Notes: generated by a model from the letters alone, not told the origin. 64,000 nt of DNA from Acridotheres tristis (GCA_037013685.1 CM072884.1:112781785-112845784), one strand, 5' to 3'. Numbered from the stretch's first letter, positions 1-13,695 are shown. Numbers and translations are program-made.

Positions 1-1235
1 CCACAGAAAATGTTTGGCACTGGTCTCAAAGGAGAAGTGATTTGGTATGCTGTGATTTGCTTTATGATTTGGGGGATCCTTTATTAATCCCTGAAGTCTC
101 AAATCTCTTAAGACCATGATTAAATCAAAAACAAAAGAGTCCCTTCAAACTTCCTTGGTGCAAAGGAGACTCTGATCATTAAGGGAAAAACCATCATAAA
201 ACTCCTGGGACAAAGCACTGAGGATTTCATAGTAAATTACAGAGTTAAATAATGGTAGGCTCTCACATGAGAATAAAACTCACTAATTCACTTAAGCACT
301 CTGTAAGGGAATCTGGAATGCTGCTAATACAATAAGATTTTTGTAATCATGTTAGGAAGAATGATAGCCTTGTGCCCCATATCCCCTTCCTCAAATCCAC
401 TACCTATGAGATGCAGTGGAAGGGGGGAAAAAAAATCCCCCAGAATCCAGATGAGGAAGCTGGAAGCATCTGTTTCTGTGCCCCTTTGTTCTAGCCAATA
501 GGTCTTCAATTAAATTGCATTTCTCTGCATTTTTGCTGCTGAACGGCCTTAAAGACATAACAACCAAGCCCAGGAAGATTTTCAGCATAGGTGACAGCAT
601 GGATGACGTATTGTCTGAAGCAGACTCTCTTAGAAACAGGATATAAAATCCTTGTGATTTGTTTGGAGTTGTCATGACCCAGGAATTAAGCTCAGTTTGG
701 GTGGATTTTAGAAATTGGACGTGTTTTCACTTAGTAATTTTTTTTTATTATTATTTTTTTTTTACGAAAAGCAACATCAGCCAGTAAATTCCCCTCATTT
801 AAAACGTGACTTGTGACGACCTCGAGATTTGAACTTTTGATTTGAACCAGTTTTAATGAGTAGTGCAGAAGCCATGGAGGGACCTGGAGAAGCCTTGGAA
901 ATATCAGGGTAACACAAGCAGGAGCAAAGGTTTCCCCAGGAACAGCTTCCTCTTCATTACCCTGCAGACTATTTCCACCTAAAATTTAATGTTAATGTAG
1001 CTGATGGCCTTGGGCCTGTTAATTTTTTGCTTGTTAGTGGCTAATGAGGCCACAAGTCCATGTTGGCATGTGAAATGTGGCACAAGCTCCGTGCAGGAGC
1101 TGGGCAGGAGAGCTCTGCCTGCATTGGAGATTCCTGGGTCTGCCTGGGGTGCCAAACTCTGCTTCTCTCTGCAGCTCCCCTCCCTCGAGGCCAGGAAAGT
1201 GGCTCAGCTGAAAAACAGGGATCAGAGAAGCCCAA
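1..1235. other. Unique non-coding DNA
   Basis: AT-rich sequence with short T runs near 740-763. No gene, LTR or CR1 was recognised. Small ORFs here lack family motifs. Confidence 0.5.
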
Positions 1236-1530
1236 AATTAAAGGATCATGGAGGTTGGAAAAGTTCTCCCAGCCCATGGAGTCCTTGTCACCTTGATGGT
1301 CACCTTGTCCCCAGCCCAGAGCTCTGAGTGCCACCCCCAGGGATGGGAACTCCAGACCATTCCAAAGCCTTTCCATGAAGAAATTCCTCCTGGAATCCAA
1401 CCTGGCACAATTTGAAGCCATTTTCTCCTGCTGCTGTTCCTACACCCTCCTTTCACCTGGTTGTAGAGACTGAGAAGGTCCCCCCAGAGCCTCCTTTTCT
1501 CCAGGATCAAATCAGAGCTGTCCAGAGAGG
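1236..1530 (-). mobile_element. CR1 LINE 3' fragment
   Basis: Runs from a degraded tail (ATCATGGAGGTTGGAAAAG) through the block GGGATGGGAACTCC to CCTCCTTTTCTCCAGG, in the order expected for a reversed CR1 3' end. Confidence 0.75.
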
Positions 1531-4500
1531 AAACTCCACTGGAATGGGGGAAAAGGACACCCCAAATCCCCACCTTACACTGCTCCTCCAAAGAAGATGA
1601 GAGTGGTGTGGAGCTTCCACAAACTGGCGAAATTTCATTTAAAAGCAGCTGCCCAAATCGCCCAAAAATGTAAAACCCCCATTGAAAAACCCCAAACCCA
1701 AGCAGGTGGCCTGACTGCCTCAGCACAAATTGCTCAGGAGCTCAAAAACTCCAAACCTGTTCTTTTTTTTTTTTTTTTTTTTTGGGGGGTGGGGGGAGAT
1801 TGTCCTTCCAAGATTTCCACGAGCCAATATTGGACACGGATCTCAGCTCACCAATGTCTGCTCTGCTCTCGACTGGGGCTCAATTCCAGGCACTGTGATA
1901 TTACTGAAAATACTTCTGTGGGCTGGAATGGGAATTTGATTGGAACCAGAAGTCATGGACAGCAAGAAGAGCCCTGTAATTTAGCAGGAGGACCTGAGCA
2001 GAGGGAAGCAAACACACAAAAAAAAAAAAAAAAAAAAAGTGATACTAAATCACCACAGGGTCAGAATACCAATCTAATGACATCTGTTCCAAAAAGGCAG
2101 CGAGAGAAAAAGCCTTGCTTTGAGTTTTTTAAAAAAAATGCATCTGATGTAGAGGATTTTCTATTCCAAAATCTGTATCACAGGTAATTAAAACTGAGTC
2201 ATAATCGCTGGGGAGCAACTGCACAGGCAAGTCCCATGTATTTCCAATATACAGATGATTTTGTGTGTATTTCTTGTGCATATTGCTTGAAATATTCTTT
2301 ATAACTGCAATCCTGAACGATGTCCCAAGCTCATTCCCACCCTTTTGGGCAAGAAATGGCAGCAAAATCACTTAGGAGCAGCAAAATCACTTAGGAACAG
2401 CACAGGGAAGGAAGGGTGAGACCTAAAAACCACCAGAAATTTTCAAATTGCCTTGGTTGAAGCAGAACAGACGGAAAGCAGCAACATCCCAGAGCCCAGT
2501 GAGCAAGAAATGAGACAGCCAAGCAGTTCAGCTTTCTCCCTCCATCCCTGGTGGAAAGAACAAAGAATTCACGGCCCAAGGTGTGGGTGGGAGCCTGACA
2601 TCCTTGAGAGAGGAATAATGAGGGGAAGGAAGGTGTGAGAGAGTGGGGAAGGGATGAGTGATGTCCAACGTGTGGGGTAAGAACGTTTTTTTTTTTTTAT
2701 AAATCCAGGACGTCCCAGACATGAGTCAGAGAAAGGAAAGAGGAGGAAGGAAAATCTAATTAACTTGAAGACCACCATTAAGTGGAGGCTCTTACAACAA
2801 AGCCCAAGTGACAATTCCCTCTCCCAGGACAAATCCTCAGGTTCTGGCACCTCATTCTCATGATAAATATTCCAGCAAGAGCAGGAAGAGCCCCAACCTG
2901 AGCATGGCTTAACAGCAGCTCGTAGACAATAAAATAGGAAATGGTGCATGCACGAGACATTTTTATTCTGGTTAATTTTTGTAACTTTACAGCCATTCCC
3001 GTGCTTCTGGCCTATTCTAATTATAATTATTACTGCTATTACTACTGCAGCAGCACCAGGAGTCAGGTATTTTTTTTTCTCAGCACATTTTTTTCAGCAG
3101 TACCTTCTACTTTTCCTACATTTGGCACAAGTGCAGAAAGTTGCTTACAAGGAACCTCAGGACTCCCAGCCAAGTTTTGAAATCTGTAATGGGTTGCAAA
3201 TGTTTTGGGGTGGTTGACTGATGAATGCAGTAACTTTACCATTTATCCTATTTTTTACCATTAGCAAATCTTGGATATTTTCTGGGACAGCAGCACTTTC
3301 CCCTTTTTTATGATTAAAAAAAAACCAAAAACCAAAAAAACAAACCAAAATTTTTTTTTTTAATTATCAATAATAGCTGTTTAACTCCTTGATTGGCCTG
3401 CTGCTCATAAAAATAAACACAGCAGGGTTGTTACAGTGATGAACTTTTTAAAGAAGTAATAGGACAATTTCAACTGTAAGAAAACCCAGTGTCAAAATGC
3501 AGTTACCTGCCATCCTTTGCACTTTATAAAAGCCACTTTCTTCCCTGCATTCTCTCCCCTCATAACGATTCACTTCATTTCTTCGGGAAAAAATCAGTGA
3601 CTCCCACAACAGTCCCTGCACTGCCCTGGTTCATTTATTCATTTCTTTCCAGTTCCAAACTTGTTTAAGAGTTGCTGATTTTGTTGATTTTTTTTTTTTT
3701 TTCCACTCAGCACATCAGCTGTGATTTACACAAATAATAAAAACAACCAGAGGTGCTTTGCTGAGGATTTGTGCATTTTGGGAGGTGTAGAATGACTTTT
3801 ACATCAACATAATAAGGCAAGGCCTAAAGGAATTAGGAGCTGCTTGAGCTGGAATATTTTACAATTATTTAGTTTTGCTGGCCCTGACCACTCTCAGAAT
3901 GAGCAGGGACAGGAGAACCAAAGTTCTGCTCTTCCATTGGAATTCCAGGAGGGATTACTCAGATGGTTACAATTTATTTAGGGGTTTGTTGAAGAATTCT
4001 TCATTTCTCATTTTACCAGTGAGGAGGGAAACCCAAAATGTCTCTGAAGGACAAACACAGGCAGAGTACCTGCAGGAATCATTAATTAAGCACCTACCCG
4101 TCAAGTTAATGACTCATTTTTTATTAAAATTAGTTATTTCGAGGACAGGAAGGCAGAGATTTGACTCTTTCATTTGTATTTCAACACCAGGTGCATCTTT
4201 CTCCTTTTGCAGCCATTTAAATTGCAGTTCTGCCCTGTCAGGGTCTCCCCACGCTCACAATTTACCTGGATTTTCAGAATAATTCAATATTACAATTCAA
4301 TAAAGTGAAACAAAACCGTACTTCAAATAAATGGCTTTGATTCTCTATTGGCTGATGGCCCCAGATAATGTCATTTTAATGACATGAAGGATATAAACCA
4401 CAACTATCTAAACATTTTTTTTTTTCATTTTTATCCCAATGGGCCCAGAGTGTGACCCAAGAATGTCCCAGCAGTTTGAAGAGCAGGTTCCACCTCTGGA

Positions 4501-7500
4501 GTTGATGCTGATCTGCTGAAAAAAAAAAAAAAAAGAAGGAAATCACTGTGAGTGTGGCTTTCCTGTATTTTGTTGGAGATTTTGACTCCTTGAGGCAAAG
4601 GCTGTCTCTGTGAGGAGCTACAGATCCAGGGGAATTTTGGTTTGGTTTTTTTTTTTTTTTTTTTTCCATGAATTTTTCCCACAATTTAAAAATTCAAACC
4701 ATCTCTTTCTAAGCCTGAATGCATTTTTCCACAAGTTGCTGCAAAGAGATTCCTTCATCTCCTTCACTGCTGCTCTTTGGCATTCCCAAATTTTACACCT
4801 CAAAACAGGAACTCGGCTCATGCTGACTGTCAAATCTTGATTTATTTCACTGGCACCACCACAGTTCAAAAGAGCTGAAAATCTGCTTTGCACATTTGAG
4901 CTTCCACCCTGCAGATGATATTCCATAATTTGTATAGCCAAGATATTCCTATCACACACTTTTCCCCTGAAATCCCATATTTTGAGGCAACAAATCTTAC
5001 AGTGACCTCTGTAACTAAATCTCTGAAAGGTGTAGGACAAATTGGGTTTAATTGCTTTTAATCTTTAAATCTAGATCAGCACATGCCTGTCTCAAGGGGA
5101 TTTTTTTTTTTTTTGCTGCTTACTCTTAAAAAAAAAAAAATAGAAAACAAATTCTTCACTTGGGGAAAACTTTGAGAGGCTTTAAGTTCTTTATTCTCCA
5201 ACCCAACCTGAAAAAGCTGCACTTGTTTAGTGATGTAACAGAGAATATGCATTTATATTGGTGTTAAATCTCAACTGTTCTAGATTTCAAATTTGGAGTA
5301 TGAAGAACCAAAAGTTTACATCAAACTCTTCAAAAAACCCATCATGACTGCAAAAAAAAAAAAAAAAAAAAGAAAACATTTTTGGAGCAAATTAGGACAA
5401 GTGAGTGTTAAGTAATTGCAAATTGCTAATAGGCATTCAGGAGCCAGGAAAGCCAATAAACTGAATTTTTCCCTCAAGTTTTATTCCGTTTGTTTCTAAC
5501 AAATAATTTAAAAATCAATCCTCCCATTGAGCAACCATTGCTTGAAAAAGCTTGAAAAACCTTGTAACACCTGTGCTGCAGTGTAAATATTTAAGTCATT
5601 AAAAAAAATTTTAAAAAAGGGTTACAGTAGTAAATAAATGCAATTTAAGGGCAGTGGCCATGGAGGAAGAGCTGATGAAAAGCCAGTCCCAGAGAGTTCC
5701 CTGCAAGAAAATGGGAAATATTCACATCCCTCTATCCTACACCATGGAAAAGATGATTTTTTCGATGACAAGGCTCTGTGTGTGTTTTAAAGAGTGCAGA
5801 GAAAATATTTCCTGGTGTGCTTGGGAGGGTTCGTTCTAACCAAGATCTGTGTCCCTGAAGATGCAAATTTTATGGATTATGTGGGTGCAGTCAGTGATCC
5901 AGAAAAGGGCCAGAGATGAGAACAATTTTTGGGGTGAGCACCACAACCCCAGTGGCATCCCGAGAGGATCTGCTGGGCTCTGTGCTCTCCTCTCCTTCAC
6001 GACGGCTGCAGGAATTCTCAGAAATTCCCTTTTCTTTCCCGTCTCCCTCATCCTCATCCACGGATCCTCCTTCCTCCTGGGCCTCCCCATTTGTGACACG
6101 GGAGCTGCTCCTGGAGCCTTCCCTTCCTTCCCTCTTTGGGGAAACGCTCGGATTTCCATGGGGGAAGGAGGAAAAAAAATGTCCATCCAGCCCTGCAGAA
6201 TCCCTGCTCACCATCTGGGCAATCCCAACTTCCCATCTGCTGCCTCACATGGAGAAGAAGCTTTGTAGTGGAGATGGCTGAATTTTCTCCCACTGACAAA
6301 AAAAAAACCAAAAAAACCGAGCCCCCTAAACATTTTTTATTAAAACCAGAGGCACGTTCAGGTCCTGCTATTTCACCGAGGCACAAAACATATTTCGACA
6401 GGAAATTAATTTTTTTTCCAAGTTTCCAGCACGCCCCTCCCTTCAATCAACCCTCAACTCCTTTAGCAGCCACATGAACTCCCTGATAACCTCGCAGATG
6501 GAAAAAAAAAAAAAAAAAGCCTGACCCACACTAAAAAAAAAAACAAAAAAAGGGGGAAAAGATGCCTCTGGAGCAACAACTGTCTGCTCTGAATTCCCTA
6601 CTGGAAAGCTCCTCCCTGCTCACACAGAGCTCAGCTCCAGGCACTCTGGGGTCTCCTTTGCAGTTTTCTCCGAGTTGAAATAAATATTTCCCAATATTTA
6701 CATCTCAGTGGCTGCAATGGGCTCCGTGCTGAAGCTTTCACCAGCGAGGTTTGCACTGAAAAGTCACAGCCAGCAGCGTTTCCAGTGTGCTTTTTCTCCC
6801 TCTTTTTATATTGAAAACTCTCTTGAAAGAGAGCTCAGCTCTTTTCCAGTCCCTGGTTTTGGTGTGGGATCACTCCTGGGACCAGCACGGATCCGGGCTC
6901 CACCTCTCACCTCTGCTTCATCCTGTCATGTCTGAAACTGCAGTGCCTTTTCCAAAAGCTATTTTTATTTTTTTTTCTGCATGGCTTAGATCATTATAAC
7001 GAATGTTCCTGACTCGTATTTGGGAAGTTAGGCTCAGCCTTTGATCTTCTTTAAGCATTTAACTTAGACAAAGTTGTTCTATTGAACTGAGAGGGACTTA
7101 CATTCCTCCAGTCAGGCACATGCACAAGCCCTTGAAGAATTATGGCCCCAGCCTAAGTCAATCCTAAACCTTACATGAATTCTGGATATTAAAAAGAAAA
7201 ATGTTTTAAAACCCAGGTCTCTGAGGGAAGAAATAAATACTTATATATGTCCACTACATTATGAAAACTACTGTACCCGAATAAGACAGTCATGGATGTT
7301 TTTTAGATTTAAGAAAATAATTTTGAAATAAAATATATCCATGCATGCATGATTAATGTGGCTTCTCTGTTCTCTTCTACTTACATTATTTATATTCCTA
7401 GGGAGAAGGGAAAAATTCTTTCCAGCTAAAGAAGCAGCCTCTTTTATGAATAAAAATGAGGTTTTCTTCTTCTTCTTTTTTTTTTTTCCAGAAAAGTGGA

Positions 7501-8149
7501 AAAAAGGCCTTTCCATTTGATTTTTCTGACACTGGAATAATATGGTGCAACTCTGAATATGATCTGTTCCTTTCTTTGATTTCCACCACGTCAAATTTTC
7601 ACAACAGGCTTCAGCAACACTTCCAGACTGCAGTGAGGTTATTTGGGAAAGCACACACAATTACAGGTAGTCATGGCCCAAAATTGCCTGGAAGGAGAGG
7701 ACAGGGCTGGAGGTAACACAGACAAAACCAGAAAAATAGCAAAATTCAAGGAATAAGCAGCAGCCTCCCCCCACCCAACTCCTTGCCACCATAAAATAAT
7801 TTGATTTCCCAGCATTTTATACATTTATCCTGTGCTCAGAAAGATCCCAAAGATTCCAGTCAAGAACATTTTTAGAGGCCAGACACCTCTGGAGAGGAGT
7901 CAAAAGAGGATTTTAGCCAGGGAAGGGATGTGGGAGCAAAAGGATTTTGTAAGATCAGGTTACTAAAAGTGGAGAATTTCCAGACACTCCAAGAGTTTGG
8001 AGGAGATCTAGAAAAATCCTTTGCCATCCCAATGCGTGTTCCACTTCAAATTATGGAAGATTTTCACACTTTAGGTGTGCCTGGAGCCATTGGTGATCTC
8101 CTTGTTCACTTTCTCAAACACTTTGAACATTTTTGGCAAAAGTGCTGCC
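1531..8149. other. Unique non-coding DNA with many A/T homopolymers
   Basis: No gene recognised. T or A runs of about 12-24 nt occur near 1760, 2018, 2687, 3350, 3690, 4518, 4645, 5100, 5351, 6499 and 7478. A GC-richer patch with several CpGs lies at about 5930-6180 but shows no exon-like conservation that I can recognise. Confidence 0.45.
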
Positions 8150-8837
8150 AGGTGAGTGAGGGCTGAGAGATCTCCCGGAAAGGAACATCTGGAATGAGCA
8201 GGGAAAAATACCTGGGGAAGCACAGAGGGGTTTGGGATGGAGGAACCTTAAAAATCATCCAATTCCAACACAAATCATGGGCAGGGACAATTCCATTGTC
8301 CCAGGCTGCTCCAACCCCAATGTCCAACCTGGAACTGAACATTCCAGGGATCCAGGGGCAGCCACAGCTGCTCTGGGAATTGCAGCCCAGCCCCTCATTG
8401 CCATCACAGGGAACAATTCCTAATTCCCAAAATCCCATCAAATCCTACTCTGAAGCCATTCCCTGGGTGCTGTCCCTGCATTCCCTGGGTGCTGTCCCTG
8501 CATTCCCTGGGTGCTGTCCCTGCATTCCCTGGGTGCTATCCCTCCATCCCCTGGGTGCTGTCCCTCCATTCCCTGGGTGCTGTCCCTCCATTCCCTGGGT
8601 GCTGTCCCTCCATCCCCTGGGTGCTGTCCCTCCATCCCTTGGCAATTGTCTCTCTCCATGGTTCCTGCAGCTCCTTCAGGCCCTGCAAGGCCACCCTGAG
8701 CTCAGCCCAAAGCTTCTCCTCTCCAGGCTGAACAATCCCAGCTGTGCCAGCCTTTCCTCCCAGCAGAGCTGCTCCATCCCTCTGCTCATCCTGCTGCCTC
8801 CTCTGGGCTCTCTGCAGCAGCTCCAGCTCCTTCCTAA
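8150..8837 (-). mobile_element. CR1 LINE copy with internal 22-bp array
   Basis: Reversed CR1. The 3' side (8232-8290) has the variant tail TTTGGGATGGAGGAACCTTA; the body has AATGTCCAACCTGG and CCAGGGATCCAGGGGCAG; the 5' side ends near 8837 at CTCCAGCTCC. The stretch 8641-8830 is base-for-base identical to 49081-49270. An 80-bp sequence beyond the normal 3' tail (8153-8232) is also found beside the CR1 at 57040. Confidence 0.85.
8458..8640. repeat. 22-bp minisatellite inside CR1 (8 copies)
   Basis: Eight copies of a 22-bp unit of the type CATTCCCTGGGTGCTGTCCC plus TG/TC. The same CR1 position has one copy at about 44560-44582 and five at 48965-49080. Confidence 0.92.
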
Positions 8838-9138
8838 AAGGAAGAATTAAGAGAAGTGTGGATTCAAAGGAGAATAACAAGGATGGCAGGAACACAAAAC
8901 TGCTTTGCTTTCATCAGATCCAGCTCCTGGTTTACAACTTCTGGCTGCACCAGCAGGACTGGGTTTGGAAACAGCAGTTTTCTGAATAACTTCTCAAAAA
9001 TGGCCATTTCCTGCTACCTGATCCATGCTAAAGATCTTTGGTGACAAATGGAATGTTGGTTGTTCATCAGACACAAGGACATTGAATATCTCCAAGGTCC
9101 AAGGTAAAAAAATACATAAGGATACCCTCCAGCAAAAT

Positions 9139-9530
9139 GGAATAAAATAAAATAGAGTGGAATGGAATGGAATGGAATGGAATGGAATGGAATGGAATGG
9201 AATAGAATAGAATAGAATAGAATAGAATAGAATAGAATAGAATAGAATAGAATAGAATAGAATAGAATAGAATAGAATAGAATAGAATAGAATAGAATAG
9301 AATAGAATAGAATAGAATAGAATAGAATAGAATAGGAAAAAAGGAAAGAAAAGAAAAGGAAAAGGAAAGGAAAGAAAAGAAAAGAAAAGAAAAGAAAAGA
9401 AAAGAAAAGAAAAGAAAAGAAAAGAAAAGAAAAGAAAAGAAAAGAAAAGAAAAGAAAAGAAAAGAAAAGAAAAGAAAAGAAAAGAAAAGAAAAGAAAAGA
9501 AAAGAAAAGAAAAGAAAAGAAAAGAAAGCT
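9139..9530. repeat. Compound pentanucleotide array
   Basis: Three successive 5-bp motifs: AATGG (about 9161-9200), AATAG (9201-9335), then, after a short impure zone, AAAAG (about 9373-9528). The + strand is almost purely purine in the last part. Confidence 0.95.
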
Positions 9531-10443
9531 GCCTAAACATTTCCCAGTCAGGAAACAAAGGTAGGCTTGGGTTACGTGTTGCCCTCAGCTCCCACTGCCC
9601 AAAAACCACCAAAGGCAAGGTGACCTCTGTTCCCAGGAGCAGCTCCAAATGATAATGGATTCTTCATGAATTTTATAAAAACTCCTCTTGGGGTAGACAC
9701 CCAACTGTTTTATTTGCCAAACCAGCCCAGGAACAGCTTTACAAACCCCACTTCGTTCTTCCATCATAAAGGAGAGGAAGTTGTTCCCTTCAATGCTGTA
9801 CTGACCCCACTCCAGGTAACAACAAACTCCTTCCCCATCCCACCTCCCTGGGACACCCTGGGCACGATTCCTTAGTGCAGGCACACAACTGAGTCAGTCA
9901 AAAGTTACAAATCGAATTGTTCTGTTTTCCATTGGTGAGTAATAGCTGGAAAATGTGAAATGTCATTGCATGGCTGGAGAACCATGTGGTAAAAACTCCT
10001 GTAGGAGCAGAGCAGATGAACTCCATGGAAATATTAAGGAAACATCCACTGAAGGCATTCAGCCCCTCCAGAGACCCATAGTTCACGCATGGTGGGCAGG
10101 TAATAATATCCAATTATTCTGGAAACAACCAAACAAGTCACTGTAAAATTATCTCATTTGCACCAGATCCAGCATTAAGTGTTTTTTAAAATATTCATCA
10201 TTCATTCCAGGTAAGGAAACAAACCAACTGATCAATCTCTGAGGAACTGCACATAAATCATGAAGCCATAGTGAGAACCTGGCAATTTTTCATTATTCCA
10301 GGAGTAATATTTTAAAGCTGACAGGCTGGCAGGGTGGTCCATGTCTGTGGCATTATCACAGCTGGGAGGAGCAACCAGGCTTCACACAATTCCAGGAGTA
10401 ATTGTTGGAGTTATTTTAAGGAGAACCTGTGGAAAAACAAAGA

Positions 10444-10474
<31 letters not shown>

Positions 10475-10719
10475 TGTCCAATCTGAACTGAATTTATGGA
10501 GCAGACAAGTAGCTGAAAGCAGGTTTTCACCAAATTAAAGGCATCTTTTTATTACTACATAAAGAAATTATTCGGTTTGGCAGCTTTTCTGTGGATCAGC
10601 CAAAGACTCGAGCCCTGAAGGCAAACAGACTTTCAGCCTCTGTTTGTCAAAGAATAGAGTATTATATATTCTATATTATCAAACATATAGAATATATTCT
10701 TTGTTATCAAAGAATAATC
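9531..10719. other. Unique non-coding DNA
   Basis: No gene or repeat family recognised except a T run at about 10447-10475. AT-rich at 10650-10720. Confidence 0.45.
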
Positions 10720-10990
10720 ATGGAATATCCTGAATGGGATGGGACCCCCAGGGATCACCCAGTCCCAGCCCTGCCCTGCCCAGACCTCCCCAACAATCCC
10801 AGCCTGGGCATCCCTGGCAGCTCCTGGAGCTCTGTGCCCATTCCCTGGGGAGCCTGGGCAGTGCCCAGCACCCTCTGGGGGAAGAACTTTGCCCTAAAAT
10901 CCATCCTAAATCCCTCCTGGCCCAGCTCCAGATGTTCCCTCAAATCCTGTCCCTGCTCCCAGGATGTTTCTGCCCCACCCCTTTGTGAGG
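10720..10990 (-). mobile_element. CR1 LINE 3' fragment (second subfamily type)
   Basis: Begins ATCATGGAATATCCTGAATG and continues through CCTGGAGCTCTGTGCCCATT and CACCCTCTGGGGGAAGAAC, the order of a reversed CR1 with the TATCCTGA-type tail. The opposite-strand relative is at 30835-31045. Confidence 0.8.
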
Positions 10991-13529
10991 AAGTTCTGAT
11001 TCTGTAATTCCTTGGCTGTTTTGTCCCGGTTCTTTTCACTTTTCCAAGTTTGCCACGAGTTCTTCCTTCCCTCCTTTTTGTCCCTGCTCCTCTCCCTCGC
11101 TGCCTTTTCCCACCCATCCATGCTTTTCCCACCCATTGGGATGTTTTCACGAATTCTCTCTTCCTCTGATAATTTTGATGCCACAAGAACACCAGAAGTT
11201 TTAGAACCTCCATTGCTGAATGCTCAGAGGCGACCACTCACCCAACACAACTTCTATTTTTGGATTTTTATCCCTTCTATCCAAACTTTCCAGCTTTTTT
11301 CACATCCTCAGGTCCCACTGTGCTGCTCGGGCGCCACGGGCAGAGCAGGAATCCTTGGATGTTCATTTGTTTTCAGCTGTCAAAAGGGACAACTTGCAAA
11401 TCCCACCCCCCAACTTCAGATGAGCTTCCTGCAACCTCTGGAAAAATCCTGACAGCAGCAGGATCTTTAAAGGCAGCTTTTAAATCCAAAAAGCTCACAC
11501 GGGGGGATGGACCCACAGCCAACAGCTTCACTGTGCAGCCTGAGCACCTCTCAGAAAAACTCTCCAAGTGATTTTTGTCAAACAAACTGCAAATTTAAGG
11601 CTGAGTCTACATCAGCGAGCACGAGGCCTGATAAAAGTGGATTTATGGAGTGAAAAAGCAGTGCTGAGTATCTGATGTGAGCATGATAGATGTTCAAGGG
11701 GCTTGACTTCGGGCTGGCTTTAGTCTGGGCCTGTGGGCTGAATGTGTAGAAATAATTGGGGAGAATTAAGAGCAACACTGGGACATTGTCTGGTTTTTAT
11801 TTAAGCCAAAAAAGAGCCCAGTTTGTGAGCTCAGAGCCTGCTCTGTGCTCTGAGCCAAAGCGTGCTAAGTGGCAATGATCAGGAGATCACTGAAGTAGCT
11901 GCACCCTAATTAAGTGTCAGTCTGATCCAGCAGGAAGGTTGGAATTCGTGTTTCCTAATTTATCAGCACGTTTAATTGAAATTCTTACATTTATGAACCT
12001 AAAAAAGATCTCGGTGATAACAGAACTTGTCCCTGAACTGCCAAAAAACTTTCCTGTCTTGTTCTGTGGAGACTTTGATCAAAAATAAATTGGAAATTCC
12101 AGTGTGTCCCTACAAAATTCCTGTATATAGCAAACCTAATGACTGAGGACTGGGGAGAGAATTTGAGCCAAGTCATGGCTCATAACTTGATTTTGAGCCT
12201 GTTCCAGTAACACCACCCTGCCTCACGCCAGTTTGATTTAGAGATAGGCCTCGTGCCCAGCAAAGCCTAATTTTGTCTGTAATTACAGATTTAATGTTTG
12301 TGACATGGTCTCTGCAGAGGAGGGACCCTCTGAGGAACCTTGGGCTGAAGAGCTGCTGAGGTGGAGACTTAAATTCTAAAATATGGGGGGGAAAAAAAAG
12401 AAAAAAGGAGAATAAAAGTGAAGAAAATAGGTTAAAGCAGCAGCAAACCCAGGCTCTGTACCTGCTGCATCCCTTGGGATGGAGAGGGAATGTCTCCTCC
12501 ACCCAGACCTGCTGGGATGTGGAAGCAGAGGGCTGAGATTAGGATCCCAATAAACCAGGTTTGATTTCAGCATGTAATGTGAGGATTATTGGCCGTGCCC
12601 CTGGGAGAGGTTTGCTTTTTGGGATTTCTCCTCCAGGGATTGCTGAAAAGCAGGAACTGGACCCTGGGTGATGCTGCAGCTCCATCCTCAGCAATCTTGA
12701 TCCACACTTGTCCTCCAAACTCCAAATTTCTGTGTGAGATCCACGGAAAATGGACAACCTGGTCCTTTGGAAAGTGTTCCTGCCCATGGCAGAGGGATAA
12801 ATCAAAATAACTTTATTCTCTTCCAGCCCAAAGGATTCTGTGACCCCAGGAATGCAATGATTACCTTCACGTCTGCCTGCATCCCTTTGTGGCAGATTAT
12901 AAAACTGGGATTCCACTCCCAAATTATTCAATAACCCTTAAAAAAGAACCCAAACAAGACCTGAATTTTTGCCTCAGAAATTATTTGAGCTGAAACTGAG
13001 ACCAGAACCAACTTTCCTGTCTCACATTTCTGGGTGATAAAGCCTGACTGATTGTGTTTAACAGGCACTGCCAACCTCAACAGGCACACTGACTTCTGGG
13101 ATTGGTGATAAAATAATCTTTATTTCCTGGGCACCACTCAGAAAATAAACCACAAAGTCTTGGGTTTACTTTTCACATGACCTGCAAGGAGATTCGATTA
13201 TTTAAATAATGTATAAGATCTTCACCTACAAATTTCTTCACGGTTTTCAAACCCTGAGGCAAATTGTAGTGATACAAAAATTATTTTGCTAATGGTCAGT
13301 CTGCCAGTTTTGGGGGGAAATCTGTGTCTTAGTTACAAATGGCTAAATAGGAACCATTTTTTGGACTCAGATTTTTGGATTTAATTTCTGTGCTGCACCC
13401 CAAAATACATAATTGTCATTATTACCATCTCTGCTGAGTTTGACTGGGGTGAAGTTCATTTATTTTTTCCCAATGGATGGGATGGAACTGTGCTTTGGAT
13501 TTGTGCTGCACACAGAGGGATAATACAGA
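10991..13529. other. Unique non-coding DNA with a CR1 remnant
   Basis: A CR1 3' remnant (+) is at about 12750-12850, with GTTCCTGCCCATGGCAGAGG and a GATTCTGTGA terminus. A CpG-containing patch is at about 11020-11540. Nothing else recognised. Confidence 0.45.
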
Positions 13530-13695
13530 GTTGGGGGTTTTTTTTTGTTTGTTTGGGTTTGGTTTTTTTTTTTTTTAACATTGTTTTTGTTTGTGTTTGT
13601 TTGTGGGGTTTTTTTGTTTGTTTGGTTTTGTTTGGTTTTTTTTTTGTGTGTGTGTGGTTTTTTTGGGTTTTTTTGTTGGTTTTTTTGTTATTGCT
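13530..13695. repeat. G/T-rich low-complexity tract
   Basis: Irregular runs of T separated by GG and GTTTGTTT units over about 165 bp; the + strand is almost free of A and C. Confidence 0.85.

Noticed and set aside
5930..6180. GC-richer patch as a CLDN14 5' exon or CpG-island promoter
   Set aside because: Only a handful of CpGs and no clear exon or promoter signature; too weak to annotate.
9067..9648. 193-codon ORF on - rich in Phe, Ser, Tyr
   Set aside because: Translation of the pentanucleotide array.
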